Below, piece by piece: positions 43,292-54,871 of a stretch of 64,000 bases of DNA (position 1 is its first letter; each line of letters opens with the position of its first letter). Source of the stretch: Rhizobiaceae bacterium (lineage in GTDB: Bacteria > Pseudomonadota > Alphaproteobacteria > Rhizobiales > Rhizobiaceae). The notes under the pieces are model-generated. The model ran no database searches, was not told where the DNA came from, and was given only the letters and a program-made list of their open reading frames with translations. A program made the translations under genes and the position numbers. The stretch covers positions 1 through 64,000 of the forward strand of contig JANQKQ010000042.1 of assembly GCA_028281105.1 (NCBI GenBank), written 5' to 3'.

Positions 43292-44190
43292 TCGAACTTA
43301 GCGGCCAGGCTCGCCGTGATCTGTTCGAGGAAACGGGCCGAGGCGACCGGCAGGGTGCGGCCGCGCAGGTGGCCGACGAACAGAAATCCCTCGCCGGCGT
43401 CGCGTGGGTCCACCGGCACCGCGGTGAGGCCGTGGGCGGCCAGATCGTCCGGCAGGTTCACCGGCACATCGAACGCGATCTGCCCGGAATGGGCGGCGCA
43501 GGCGTGCAGCAACTCAGCCACATTGGCTTCGATGGCGGGGGGTAGTTCGAGCCCCAGCCGCACGGCCGCCGTGTCGATCAGGTTGCGGATGCCGCTGGCC
43601 TCGTCCGGCAGCAGCAGGGGATAGTCCCGGCATTCGTACAGGCGCACCTTGTCCCGGCCGGCTAGGTCGTGGTCGCGCGCCAGCAGGCACATCAATGGCT
43701 GCTTGGCGGTGAACACGATCTGGAAATCGACCAGCTTCAGCGGCTCGAAGATGAGCGCGATGTCGGCGGATAGGTCCTGCAGCGCGGCCTCCGCGCGGCC
43801 ACGCGAGGATTGCTCGACGCGGAAATTGACGCCCGGGAACTCGGCTCTATGCCGGGCGATCTCGCCGGGCAGGAACCGGCCGACGAACTCGGCGCTCGCC
43901 ACGATCGATATGTCGCCACGGCGCATACCGGACAGATCGGCGAGCTGGGAGCGCACCCGGTCCATGTCTGCTGCCTGATTGCGGATGTGCTGCAGGAAGA
44001 TTTCGCCGGCGGTGTTGAGCCGCACGCCGGTGGGCACGCGCTCGAAAATCTCCATTCCCAGCTCTTCTTCGACCGACTGCAGTCGCCGGTTCAGCGCCGA
44101 TGGCGTGATCGCCAGGGTTTCGGCGGCGCGCCGGATCGAGCCCAGCTTGGCGATGGTCTCGACGAATTGTAGCGGCAACAGGCGTCGCAT
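43288..44190 (-). CDS. LysR-family transcriptional regulator
   Basis: 300 residues from the ATG at complement 44188-44190 (MRRLLPLQFVETIAKLG); upstream in-frame sequence runs into the inverted repeat and is not coding. HTH SIRRAAETLAITPSALNRRLQSVEEELG at about residues 16-44, then a ligand domain. LysR proteins usually control a divergent gene; the divergent operon here is glnK-amtB, but nitrogen control normally uses NtrC, so the target may be elsewhere. A long inverted repeat lies just 5' of the start. Confidence 0.9.
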   Translation of the reverse strand: MRRLLPLQFVETIAKLGSIRRAAETLAITPSALNRRLQSVEEELGMEIFERVPTGVRLNTAGEIFLQHIRNQAADMDRVRSQLADLSGMRRGDISIVASAEFVGRFLPGEIARHRAEFPGVNFRVEQSSRGRAEAALQDLSADIALIFEPLKLVDFQIVFTAKQPLMCLLARDHDLAGRDKVRLYECRDYPLLLPDEASGIRNLIDTAAVRLGLELPPAIEANVAELLHACAAHSGQIAFDVPVNLPDDLAAHGLTAVPVDPRDAGEGFLFVGHLRGRTLPVASARFLEQITASLAAKFD

Positions 44191-44215
44191 CGGGCTGGCT
44201 CTTTTTGGCGGCTCC

Positions 44216-44285
44216 GGCCCGCTCCCCCACCCATCCACCCCGCGGAAGTATCCTTGCAGGGGGTGGTTGGGTGGGGGAGCGGGCC
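44216..44285. repeat. Long inverted repeat, family B copy 1, upstream of the LysR gene
   Basis: Arms of 26 bases (44216-44241 and 44260-44285), 25 of 26 paired; left arm begins GGCCCGCTCCCCCACCC. The spacer is 18 bases. The LysR start codon is 25 bases away on the minus strand. A sequence-related inverted repeat lies upstream of the ROK gene at 59016-59097. Confidence 0.78.
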
Positions 44286-44463
44286 GGGGCCGCGCGCCTC
44301 AGCGCAAATTCCAAGTGGTGCATTTTTTTCACCACCATCGCGAAAATTTAGCGGCAGACAACACCACCTGTCAAAGCTACACCTGCCGAGACGGGTATGC
44401 TGCATGTGCGAGATTGCCTCGCTGCATTGCAACATAACCCATACAGGCAGAAGAGGAACAGCC
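44286..44463. other. Region upstream of glnK
   Basis: Contains a small dyad GTGGTG...CACCAC (44315-44335) around a run of seven T, and AT-rich DNA at 44340-44360. A sigma-54 promoter would be expected for glnK-amtB, but no site with GG and GC at the correct spacing was found. No gene recognised. Confidence 0.4.
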
Positions 44464-44802
44464 ATGAACATGATCACCGCATTGATCAAGCCGTTCACGC
44501 TCGACCGGGTCCGCGAGGATTTGAGCGAGATCGGCGTCGAGGGGCTCACGGTTACCGATGTTCGGGGCTATGGGCGGCAGAAAGGGCAGACGGAAATCTA
44601 CCGCGGCGCGGAATATGACGTGCTGTTCCTGCCCAAGCTGAAGATCGAGGTCGCGGTCGACGCCAAGCTCACCGACAAGGTGGTCGAGGCGATCGCCAAC
44701 GCCGCAAAGACCGGCAAGATCGGTGATGGCAAGATCTTCGTCACCGACATCAAGCACGCCATGCGCATCCGCACCGGCGAGACCGGCGCGGAGGCGTTGT
44801 GA
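44464..44802 (+). CDS. glnK: Nitrogen regulatory PII protein GlnK
   Basis: 112 residues. The T-loop QTEIYRGAEYDVLFLPK carries Tyr51, the uridylylation site of PII proteins. The C-terminal GDGKIFVTDIKHAMRIRTGE completes the family signature. In nitrogen sufficiency de-uridylylated GlnK blocks AmtB. Adjacent 45 bp upstream of amtB, which marks this paralogue as GlnK rather than GlnB. Confidence 0.96.
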   Translation: MNMITALIKPFTLDRVREDLSEIGVEGLTVTDVRGYGRQKGQTEIYRGAEYDVLFLPKLKIEVAVDAKLTDKVVEAIANAAKTGKIGDGKIFVTDIKHAMRIRTGETGAEAL

Positions 44803-44847
44803 GCTGCGCGCCTTATTCACGGATCAAGCAAACCCAGGGGGTTCATC

Positions 44848-46152
<1,305 letters not shown>

Positions 46153-46183
46153 AACGATCCCCATAGAAGCTTAAGCGAAGCGG

Positions 46184-46219
46184 CGGTCGCCGGTGGCAAC
46201 ACCGGCGACCGTTGTTTTT
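46184..46219 (+). terminator. Rho-independent terminator of glnK-amtB
   Basis: CGGTCGCCGGTG (46184-46195), loop GCAA, CACCGGCGACCG (46200-46211): a perfect 12-bp stem followed by TTGTTTTTG. One of the clearest terminators in the window. Confidence 0.9.
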
Positions 46220-46232
46220 GTGGCGGCGGCCG

Positions 46233-47294
46233 TTACTGGGAGGCGGCTTGCGATTTGGGACCGGTGGTCTGGCCGATTACCAGGTCGGCCTCCCATAACT
46301 CGCTTCGCGTCGCACCGGGCTGCTCGATCTGCTGGAGCAGCATCTGGGCGGCGCGGCGGCCGGCCAGCCGGATCGACGAGCGGATCGCGGTGAAATAGGG
46401 CACGTCCTTGGGCCGTTCGCTGTCGCTGGCGTGCAGGAACGACAGGCAGTCGTCGAACGCGATGATCGAGACGTCGGTCCCCGGGCGGATGCCGCGCTCG
46501 GCCAGCGCACGCACCACGCCCATCGCCGGCAGGATCGACGAAACCAGCACCGCCGTCGGCGGTGCGGCCGATTCCATCAGCCGGCAGGTCACCTCATAGC
46601 CATAGGGTTCGACCATGTCCTGGGAGAAGATGTAGCGCTGTTCCGGCTCGATGCCGCGCGAGGTAAGCCCTGCCTCATATCCCTTCCGCCGCCGCTTGGC
46701 GAAGTTCATCGTCTCGAGCCCGTTGATCAGCGCGATGCGCTCGTGGCCCAGATCGATCAGGAACTCGGTGGCGCGGCGGAAGGCGCTGCGATTGTTGACG
46801 TCCAGCCATGAATATTCGTTGTCGGCGTAGTCGGAACGGCCATGCACGACGAACGGCAGCTGTAACGATTGTAGCAGCGGAATGCGCGGATCCCGGCCCA
46901 GCGGGCCATGCACCACGACACCGTCGACTCGTTTCTGGGTCGCCAACTCGCGATAGACCCGTTCTTCGTCGGCGCGCGGCACCACCCGGATCAACATGTC
47001 ATAGCCGTGGGTGGAGTAGGTTTCGCCGGCTCCGGCGATGAAATCGGCGAAGTGCGGGTTGATCATGTGATGCTCGGCCAGCGGCACCACGTGGCCGACC
47101 GTGCGGGCCTTGCCGGTGGCGAGCGACGACGCGCTGGAACTGGGCCGGTAGTTGAACCGGTCCGCCGCCTCGATCACGCGGCGGCGGGTCTGTTCGGAGA
47201 CTTCGGGGAAGCCGTTGAGGGCGCGCGAGACCGTGGTCTGGGACAGGCCCAGCCTTTCCGAGAGGGTTTTCAGGTTCACCGATTCATCCGACAT
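46233..47294 (-). CDS. aglR: LacI-family regulator of the alpha-glucoside operon
   Basis: 353 residues from ATG at complement 47292-47294 (MSDESVNLKTLSERLGLS). An upstream ATG at 47327 has a GGAG but adds an unconserved 11 residues. LacI HTH at the N-terminus (SQTTVSRALNGFPEVSEQTRRRV, with the hinge FNYRPSSSASSLATG) and a type I periplasmic-binding-like sugar domain. Divergent from aglEFGAK. CAAAGCGCTTTG sites lie near both this gene and aglE, so it should repress both and be induced by an alpha-glucoside. Confidence 0.92.
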   Translation of the reverse strand: MSDESVNLKTLSERLGLSQTTVSRALNGFPEVSEQTRRRVIEAADRFNYRPSSSASSLATGKARTVGHVVPLAEHHMINPHFADFIAGAGETYSTHGYDMLIRVVPRADEERVYRELATQKRVDGVVVHGPLGRDPRIPLLQSLQLPFVVHGRSDYADNEYSWLDVNNRSAFRRATEFLIDLGHERIALINGLETMNFAKRRRKGYEAGLTSRGIEPEQRYIFSQDMVEPYGYEVTCRLMESAAPPTAVLVSSILPAMGVVRALAERGIRPGTDVSIIAFDDCLSFLHASDSERPKDVPYFTAIRSSIRLAGRRAAQMLLQQIEQPGATRSELWEADLVIGQTTGPKSQAASQ

Positions 47295-47333
47295 GACGCG
47301 CCGTTGATTTCCACACCCTTCGCCCATTCACTC

Positions 47334-47345
47334 CAAAGCGCTTTG
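47334..47345. promoter_or_regulatory. LacI-type operator near aglR
   Basis: CAAAGCGCTTTG, perfect 12-bp palindrome with the central CG typical of LacI-family sites. It lies 40 bases 5' of the aglR start and matches the aglE operator core exactly; autoregulation is likely. Confidence 0.85.
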
Positions 47346-47470
47346 AATGCAGCCTATGTTGAACCAGTGCAGGTTGCAAGACTGGCAGCCGCTGCGCACC
47401 GAACTTTGCTCGAGCATCCCGCAAACTCCGCATAGATTCAGGAAATATACGTTGATTTGATCAAGCTCTA

Positions 47471-47500
47471 TTGACTCTTGGCCGCCCACGCGGTTTGTTA
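47471..47500 (+). promoter_or_regulatory. aglE promoter
   Basis: TTGACT (47471-47476), then an 18-base spacer and TTGTTA (47495-47500). The operator at 47507-47520 begins at the predicted transcription start, a standard repression geometry. Confidence 0.5.
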
Positions 47501-47506
47501 AGGTAT

Positions 47507-47520
47507 CCAAAGCGCTTTGG
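47507..47520. promoter_or_regulatory. LacI-type operator at the aglE promoter
   Basis: CCAAAGCGCTTTGG, perfect 14-bp palindrome 84 bases before the aglE ATG. Same core as the site near aglR. Confidence 0.9.
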
Positions 47521-47603
47521 AAACAGAACTCGCGTTGGTAGGAGGCCGAATGCGGCGGCGCACGGGTTCAAGCTGGCGGCCAAGACCGTCGATGGAGGAG
47601 ATC

Positions 47604-48968
47604 ATGAAGACATCAGCACTTGTCGGCGCAATGGCGCTGGCGCTTACCACCAGCACGGCGCTCGCCGGCAGCCACGCAAACCTGAAATTCGCACCCGGCG
47701 AGGATGCCCGGTTCAATTGGGCGAGCTACGAGGCGTTCGCCGCCGCCAATGACCTGTCCGGCCAGGAAATGAGCCTGTTCGGTCCCTGGCTCGGGCCCGA
47801 CAAGGACCTGATCGAGTCGGTCACCGCCTATTTCGAAGCGGCCACCGGCGCGACCGTCAACTATGCCGGCTCGGATTCGTTCGAGCAGCAGATCGTCATC
47901 GACACCCAGGCCGGCAGCGCGCCGAACGTCGTGGTGTTCCCGCAGCCGGGGCTGGCCGCCGATCTGGCATCCAAGGGCTTCCTGGTGCCGTTGGGTGACG
48001 AAGCGGCCGGCTGGATGGTGGAGAACTACGCCGCCGGCCAGTCCTGGGTCGATCTGGGCACCTACACCGACAAGGACGGCAGCGCCAAGTTCTTCGGCTT
48101 CCCATACAAGGCGGACGTGAAGTCCCTGGTCTGGTATGTGCCGGAGAACTTCGAGGATGCCGGCTATGAAGTTCCCGAAACCATGGAGGAGCTCAAGGAG
48201 CTTTCAGACCAGATCGTCGCCGACGGCGCCACGCCCTGGTGCATCGGCCTGGGTTCGGGCGGCGCCACCGGCTGGCCGGCGACCGACTGGGTCGAGGACA
48301 TGCTGCTGCGCACCCAGCCGCCGTCGGTCTACGACAAGTGGGTGACCAACGAGATGGCGTTCACCGATCCGGCGATTGTCGGCGCGATCGAGGAATTCGG
48401 CGCGTTCGCCCGCAACGACGACTATGTGGACGGCGGTGCCGGCGCGGTGGCTTCCACCGACTTCCGCGACAGCCCCGGCGGCCTGTTTACCTCGCCGCCC
48501 AAGTGCTACATGCACCGTCAGGCTTCGTTCATCCCGTCCTTCTTCCCAGAAGGCACGGAACTGGGCGTCGATGCCGACTTCTTCTACTTCCCGGCCTATG
48601 CCGGCAAGGATTTGGGAAGGCCGGTGCTGGGCGCGGGCACGCTGTTCGCGATCACCGCCGACTCTCCGGTGGCGCGTGCGTTCATGGAGTTCCTGCAGAC
48701 CCCGATCTCCCACGAAGTGTGGATGGCGCAGTCCGGTTTCCTGACGCCGCTGAAGAGCGCGAATCCGGAAACCTACGCCAACGACGCGCTGCGCAAGCAG
48801 GGTGAGATCCTCACCAATGCGACGACGTTCCGCTTCGACGGTTCGGACCTGATGCCCGGCAAGATCGGCGCCGGCGCGTTCTGGACCGGTATGGTCGACT
48901 ATGCCGGCGGCAAGTCGGCCGCCGACGTGGCCGCGGCCATCCAGAAGGAATGGGACGCCATCAAGTAG
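47604..48968 (+). CDS. aglE: Alpha-glucoside ABC transporter substrate-binding protein
   Basis: 454 residues from the ATG at 47604 with GGAGGAG upstream; signal peptide about residues 1-22 (ending TALA-GSH). Extracellular solute-binding family 1 protein for disaccharides (sucrose, maltose, trehalose in rhizobial AglE). Sugar-site features include AATGATVNYAGSDSFEQQIVID, WPATDWVEDMLLR and AGTLFAITADSP. A GC stem-loop follows immediately. Confidence 0.95.
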   Translation: MKTSALVGAMALALTTSTALAGSHANLKFAPGEDARFNWASYEAFAAANDLSGQEMSLFGPWLGPDKDLIESVTAYFEAATGATVNYAGSDSFEQQIVIDTQAGSAPNVVVFPQPGLAADLASKGFLVPLGDEAAGWMVENYAAGQSWVDLGTYTDKDGSAKFFGFPYKADVKSLVWYVPENFEDAGYEVPETMEELKELSDQIVADGATPWCIGLGSGGATGWPATDWVEDMLLRTQPPSVYDKWVTNEMAFTDPAIVGAIEEFGAFARNDDYVDGGAGAVASTDFRDSPGGLFTSPPKCYMHRQASFIPSFFPEGTELGVDADFFYFPAYAGKDLGRPVLGAGTLFAITADSPVARAFMEFLQTPISHEVWMAQSGFLTPLKSANPETYANDALRKQGEILTNATTFRFDGSDLMPGKIGAGAFWTGMVDYAGGKSAADVAAAIQKEWDAIK

Positions 48969-48983
48969 GCGAACCGAGACACC

Positions 48984-49008
48984 CGCCGGGGCGCCAGCCG
49001 CCCCGGCG
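48984..49008 (+). terminator. Intercistronic stem-loop after aglE
   Basis: CGCCGGGGCG (48984-48993), loop CCAGC, CGCCCCGGCG (48999-49008): perfect 10-bp stem with no T-run, 15 bases after the aglE stop. It probably protects the aglE mRNA 3' end and lowers aglF expression. Confidence 0.65.
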
Positions 49009-49067
49009 ACCGACGGTGCCTGTTGAGCATCCGTGCTTCAATGAAGCGCGGATGGAGGAGGCTTACC

Positions 49068-50222
49068 TTGGCACTTGCTGACACTCATCCCAGTTCATCG
49101 ACTGCGGCCGACTGGAACGTCGGGTCGATCTTGCTCACCGCCGCGCTGACGGTGATCATCATGGTGGCGGGCCTGGCGTTTTCGGTAGCGGTTGCGGTCG
49201 TCGTCTATATGGCGCTCGAACTGATCCTGCCGGATATCACGCTGCTCAACGCCGTCCTGGTGATGGTTCTCGGCGTCGCCGCCTGCTTCGGCTATTTCTG
49301 GGGCACCAACCAGCTGCTCGATCGCATCTATCCGCCCCGCGGCGACAATATCGCCGCCAATCTGATCAAGGCGAACGCCATCCGGCCCTGGCTGTTCCTA
49401 GGTCCCGCGGTGGTGATCTTAGGCATCTACCTGGTCTATCCGGTCATCAACTCGATCGTGCTGAGCTTCATGGGGCCGGACGGAGACACCTGGATCGGCG
49501 CCAGCAACTATAGCTGGCTGGCCGGCGACGCGGCGTTTCGCGAGAGCATGCGCAACAACATCCTGTGGCTGGTGGTGGTGCCCGCTGCGGCGACCTTCTT
49601 CGGGCTGGTCGCCGCCGCGCTGACCGACCGCATCGCCTGGGGCAACTTCGCAAAGAGCCTGATCTTCATGCCGATGGCGATCTCGTTCGTCGGCGCCTCG
49701 GTGATCTGGAAGTTCATCTACGATTTCCGTGCCGAGGGCTCCGATCAGATCGGGCTGTTGAACGCCGTCGTCACCGCATTCGGCGCCGAGCCGCAGGCGT
49801 GGATCACCGTGATCTTCTGGAACAACTTCTTCCTCATGGTGATCCTGATCTGGATTCAAACCGGGTTCGCCATGGTCATCCTGTCGGCTGCACTGCGCGG
49901 CATCCCTGAGGAAACCGTCGAGGCGGCCATCATCGATGGGGCCTCGCCGTTCCAGATCTTCATGCGCATCAAGGTGCCGCAGATCTGGGGCACGATCGCG
50001 GTGGTGTGGACCACGATCACCATCCTGGTGCTCAAGGTCTTCGACATCGTGCTGGCCATGACCAACGGCCAGTGGGGCTCCCAGGTGCTGGCCAACTACA
50101 TGTTCGACTGGATGTTCCGCGGGCTCGATTTCGGCCGCGCCTCGACCATTGCGCTGGTGATCATGGCCATGGTGCTGCCGATCATGGTCTGGAACATCCG
50201 CGAAGCCAGGAAGGACATGTGA
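49068..50222 (+). CDS. aglF: Alpha-glucoside ABC transporter permease AglF
   Basis: 384 residues. I chose the TTG at 49068 because GGAGGAGG lies 7 bases before it; other in-frame starts at 49023 and 49041 lack such a site. Two extra N-terminal hydrophobic segments precede the permease core (PWLFLGPAVVILGIYLVYPV). The EAA loop reads EAAIIDGASPFQIFMRIKVP. Pairs with AglG. Confidence 0.92.
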   Translation: MALADTHPSSSTAADWNVGSILLTAALTVIIMVAGLAFSVAVAVVVYMALELILPDITLLNAVLVMVLGVAACFGYFWGTNQLLDRIYPPRGDNIAANLIKANAIRPWLFLGPAVVILGIYLVYPVINSIVLSFMGPDGDTWIGASNYSWLAGDAAFRESMRNNILWLVVVPAAATFFGLVAAALTDRIAWGNFAKSLIFMPMAISFVGASVIWKFIYDFRAEGSDQIGLLNAVVTAFGAEPQAWITVIFWNNFFLMVILIWIQTGFAMVILSAALRGIPEETVEAAIIDGASPFQIFMRIKVPQIWGTIAVVWTTITILVLKVFDIVLAMTNGQWGSQVLANYMFDWMFRGLDFGRASTIALVIMAMVLPIMVWNIREARKDM

Positions 50223-51355
50223 TGGAATCGGCTGTCGGTTCGCGGCCCGCCCTGTGGTGGGCGGTCAATCTCTCGGCGCTGCTGCTGGTGGTGATCTGGA
50301 CGCTGCCCACTTTCGGCATCCTGGTGTCCTCGTTCCGCGACGCGGACCAGCTCGCCGTCAGCGGCTGGTGGACGGCGCTGGTGCAGTCCGAGCGCAACAT
50401 CATCACCCGGGCCCAGCCGCCTGTCGAAGCGGTGGAGGAGAATGGCGCCTGGGTGCTGCGCGGCAACGTGTTCGAGGATGGCGGCGAGGTGCGGGCATTC
50501 GGCGTCTCTTCGCGGGCGCCCACCGATTTTCAGCCCGGCGAGACCGCCGAGCTGCGCCGGGACGGCACCGTGCGCATCGAGGCCGACGGCTCCTATGAGA
50601 TCGTTTATTCGCAACAGCCCGACGGCAAGCGCGGCCAGCGATTGTTCGTCACCTCGCTGGAAAACCCGAAATTCACGACCGAGAACTACGAGACCGTTCT
50701 GTTCTCCCAAGGGTTGGGTCAGAGCTTCATTAACACCTTGACGGTGACCATACCGGCCACGGTCATCCCGATCCTGATCGCAGCCTATGCCGCCTATGCG
50801 CTCGCCTGGATGCAGTTTCCAGGTCGGGCGCTGCTGCTCGCCACTATTGTCGGCCTGTTGGTGGTGCCTTTGCAGATGTCGCTGATTCCGCTGTTGCGGC
50901 TGTATACCGATATCGGCATCGGCAAGTCGTTCATCGGTATCTGGCTGGCGCATACCGGGTTCGGGCTGCCGCTCGCCATCTATCTGCTGCGCAACTACAT
51001 CGCCGGCCTGCCGCGAGAAATCATCGAGAGCGCGCGCGTCGACGGCGCGTCCGACTTCGACATCTTCCGCAAGATCATTCTGCCATTGTCGTTTCCCGCA
51101 CTCGCCTCGTTCGCGATCTTCCAATTCCTGTGGGTGTGGAACGATCTGCTGGTGGCTACCGTGTTCCTGGGCAACAATGAAGAGCAATTGGTGCTGACCG
51201 GCCGTCTGCGCGAGCTGCTTGGTTCGTTCGGCGGCGACTGGGAAATCCTGACGGCTTCGGCGTTCATCGCCATCTTCGTGCCGATCTTGGTGTTCTTCGC
51301 CATGCAACGTTATCTGGTGCGCGGCCTGCTGGCCGGTTCCGTCAAGGGTGGATGA
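50222..51355 (+). CDS. aglG: Alpha-glucoside ABC transporter permease AglG
   Basis: 377 residues; ATG overlaps the aglF stop by one base. TM1 is followed by a large periplasmic insert of about 130 residues (residues 35-165: AVSGWWTALVQ to NPKFTTENYETVLF) that is beta-rich, then the usual MalG-like TM core. EAA loop ESARVDGASDFDIFRKIILP. The insert is larger than in MalG and typical of AglG relatives. Confidence 0.94.
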   Translation: MESAVGSRPALWWAVNLSALLLVVIWTLPTFGILVSSFRDADQLAVSGWWTALVQSERNIITRAQPPVEAVEENGAWVLRGNVFEDGGEVRAFGVSSRAPTDFQPGETAELRRDGTVRIEADGSYEIVYSQQPDGKRGQRLFVTSLENPKFTTENYETVLFSQGLGQSFINTLTVTIPATVIPILIAAYAAYALAWMQFPGRALLLATIVGLLVVPLQMSLIPLLRLYTDIGIGKSFIGIWLAHTGFGLPLAIYLLRNYIAGLPREIIESARVDGASDFDIFRKIILPLSFPALASFAIFQFLWVWNDLLVATVFLGNNEEQLVLTGRLRELLGSFGGDWEILTASAFIAIFVPILVFFAMQRYLVRGLLAGSVKGG

Positions 51356-51362
51356 GGCGGCG

Positions 51363-53062
51363 ATGAACGTGCGTCACGATCCACGGCGCGAGCACGCGCC
51401 AGGCGCGGTGCGCCGCCAGATCGGCGAGGCCGACTGGTGGCGCGGCGCGGTCATCTATCAGGTCTACATCCGCTCGTTTCAGGATTCCAACGACGACGGA
51501 GTGGGCGACCTTGCCGGCGTGGCCGAGCGGCTGCCCTATATCGCTTCGTTGGGCGTCGATGCCGTCTGGATATCGCCGTTCTTCCCGTCGCCGATGCTCG
51601 ATTTCGGCTACGATGTCACCGACTATGAATCGGTCGATCCGCTGTTCGGCAACTTGGCGGACTTTGATGTGGTCATCGAGAAGGCGCACGATCTGGGCAT
51701 CAAGGTGATCATCGACCAGGTGATCTCGCACACCTCGGACCGCCATCCCTGGTTCGTCGAAAGCCGCTCGGACCGCACGAATGCGAAGGCGAACTGGTAT
51801 GTGTGGGCGGATGCCAAACCCGACGGCTCGCCGCCCAACAACTGGCTGTCGATCTTCGGCGGCAGCGCCTGGGAATGGGACAGCAACCGACGGCAATACT
51901 ATCTGCACAACTTCCTCAAGCAGCAGCCGGACCTCAATTTTCATGAAACGCAGGTCCAGGACGCGCTGCTTGGCGCCATCGGCTTCTGGCTCGACCGCGG
52001 CGTGGACGGCGTGCGGCTCGATACGATCAACTTCTATTTCCACTCGCTAGGCCTGGAGGACAATCCGCCCCTGGCGCCCGATCTGCGCAGCGCCTCGATC
52101 GCGCCGATCGTCAATCCGTACAACTATCAGGATCATCTGTACGACAAGAACCAGCCGGGCAACCTGGAGTTTCTCAGGCGGCTGCGTGCGCTGCTGGATA
52201 CCTATCCCGCCGCGGCCATGGGCGAGGTGGGCGATGCCCAGCGCGGGCTGGAGATCGCCGCCGCCTACACCTCCGGCAATGACAAAGTGCATATGTGCTA
52301 CTCGTTCGAGCTGCTGTCGCCGGATCCTCTCAAACCGGGGCGGGTGCGCGAGGTGGTGGAAGCCTTCGAGAGCGCCGCGCCGGACGGCTGGTCCTGCTGG
52401 GCGTTTTCCAATCACGACGTCATGCGCCACTCCACTCGCTGGGCCGAGGGAAGCGGCGACCTTGACGGCTTCCTGAAGATGACCGCCACGCTCATCCTGT
52501 CGCTGCGCGGCTCGGTTTGCCTGTATCAGGGCGAAGAGCTCGGTCTGACCGAGGCGGAACTGACGCTCGACGACCTGCACGATCCTTACGGCATCCAATT
52601 CTGGCCCGAGTTCAAGGGCCGCGACGGCTGCCGCACTCCCATGGTCTGGTCTGCCGGTGAAGCCAATGCCGGGTTCACCAACAGCAAGCCCTGGCTTCCG
52701 GTGCCGGCCGATCACGTGGATCGTGCGGTCGACAGGCAGGACGAGCCCGACAGCTCCCTGCTCAATCACTATCGTCGGGCCCTGGCCTTCCGCGCCCGCC
52801 ACCGTGAACTCGTCGAGGGCGACATCGCCTTCGTGCATTGCGATGACCAGGTACTGGTTTTCGAGCGTTCCCTCGATGCATCCTCGATCCTGGTGGCGCT
52901 CAACATGAGCGACCGGCCGGCGCGGGTCGATCTGCCTTGCGACGACTATGAGCTGATCGCCGGCGCCGACGCCGACGGCGAACTTGACGGCCGGCGCCTG
53001 TCTTTGCCGGCCTTCGGCTGCTGGTTCGGCCGGCCACAAACTTCGAAAAAGCGAGAAGAACG

Positions 53063-53066
<4 letters not shown>
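51363..53066 (+). CDS. aglA: Alpha-glucosidase, glycoside hydrolase family 13
   Basis: 567 residues from the ATG at 51363 with GAGG upstream. Cytoplasmic hydrolase cleaving imported alpha-glucosides (sucrose, maltose, trehalose-like). GH13 catalytic triad: Asp220 (GVRLDTINFY), Glu288 (AMGEVGDAQ) and Asp352 (FSNHDVMRH). N-terminal WWRGAVIYQVYIRSFQD is typical of oligo-1,6-/alpha-glucosidases. Lies inside the transporter operon before aglK. Confidence 0.95.
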
Positions 53067-54148
<1,082 letters not shown>

Positions 54149-54159
54149 TCGGCTGCGCG

Positions 54160-54855
54160 CTACACGGCCAGTTCGCGCACGCCGCCATGGTCGCCGGACC
54201 AGGCGAGCGGGTCGTCGAGGAATGTTTCCACGGCGGCCAGCGTCGCCTCGTCGAAATAGCCTTCCTCGCGACATACCGCCAGCACATCGCGCCAGGTTGC
54301 GAGATAGTGCAGGGTTAGGCCCGCATCGGCCAGCGCCTGACCGGCCTGGGGGAAGATGTCGTAGTAGAACACCACGATGGTGTGATCGACCCGGGCTCCG
54401 GCGGTGCGCAAGGCGTCGCAGAACCTGATCTTCGAGCCGGCGTCGGTGGCGAGATCCTCGACCAGGATCACCCTTTGGCCTTCGCGCAGTTCGCCTTCGA
54501 TCTGCGCGTCGCGGCCGAAACCCTTCGGCTTCTTGCGCACATACTGCATCGGCACCCCAAGCTTGTCGGAAAGCCAGGCGGCGAACGGGATGCCGGCCGT
54601 CTCGCCGCCGGCCACCGCATCGAAACCGTCGAAACCGGCCTCGCGTAGCAGGATGGAGGCGGCGAAGTCCATCAGCGTCGAACGGATGCGCGGGTAGGAG
54701 ATCAGCTTGCGGCAGTCGATATAGACGGGGCTGGCCAGTCCCGAGGTGAGTTTGTACGGCTCGTCGGCGCGAAAGTGCACCGCTGCGATCTCCAGCAGCA
54801 TCTTCGCCGTCATCCGCGCGATCTGATCTTTGTCGGGAAACGAGCCGGTGAGCAT
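54160..54855 (-). CDS. pyrE: Orotate phosphoribosyltransferase
   Basis: 231 residues from the ATG at complement 54853-54855 (AAGGA upstream). Converts orotate and PRPP to OMP in pyrimidine synthesis. [39 protein letters not shown], and the PRPP loop [14 protein letters not shown] fit the rhizobial type. Lies 16 bp after pyrC in a two-gene pyr operon. Confidence 0.95.
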   Translation of the reverse strand: MLTGSFPDKDQIARMTAKMLLEIAAVHFRADEPYKLTSGLASPVYIDCRKLISYPRIRSTLMDFAASILLREAGFDGFDAVAGGETAGIPFAAWLSDKLGVPMQYVRKKPKGFGRDAQIEGELREGQRVILVEDLATDAGSKIRFCDALRTAGARVDHTIVVFYYDIFPQAGQALADAGLTLHYLATWRDVLAVCREEGYFDEATLAAVETFLDDPLAWSGDHGGVRELAV

Positions 54856-54871
54856 CTTGCAGTCCTTCGCG

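Noticed and set aside
44311..44345. Possible sigma-54 promoter TGGTGCATTTTTTTC upstream of glnK
   Set aside because: The -12 element has TC in place of the invariant GC at the right spacing; not reported as a promoter.
47452..47464. FNR-like TTGAT-TTG-ATCAA near aglE
   Set aside because: The spacer is 3 bases where FNR sites need 4; the aglE promoter is explained by LacI operators.
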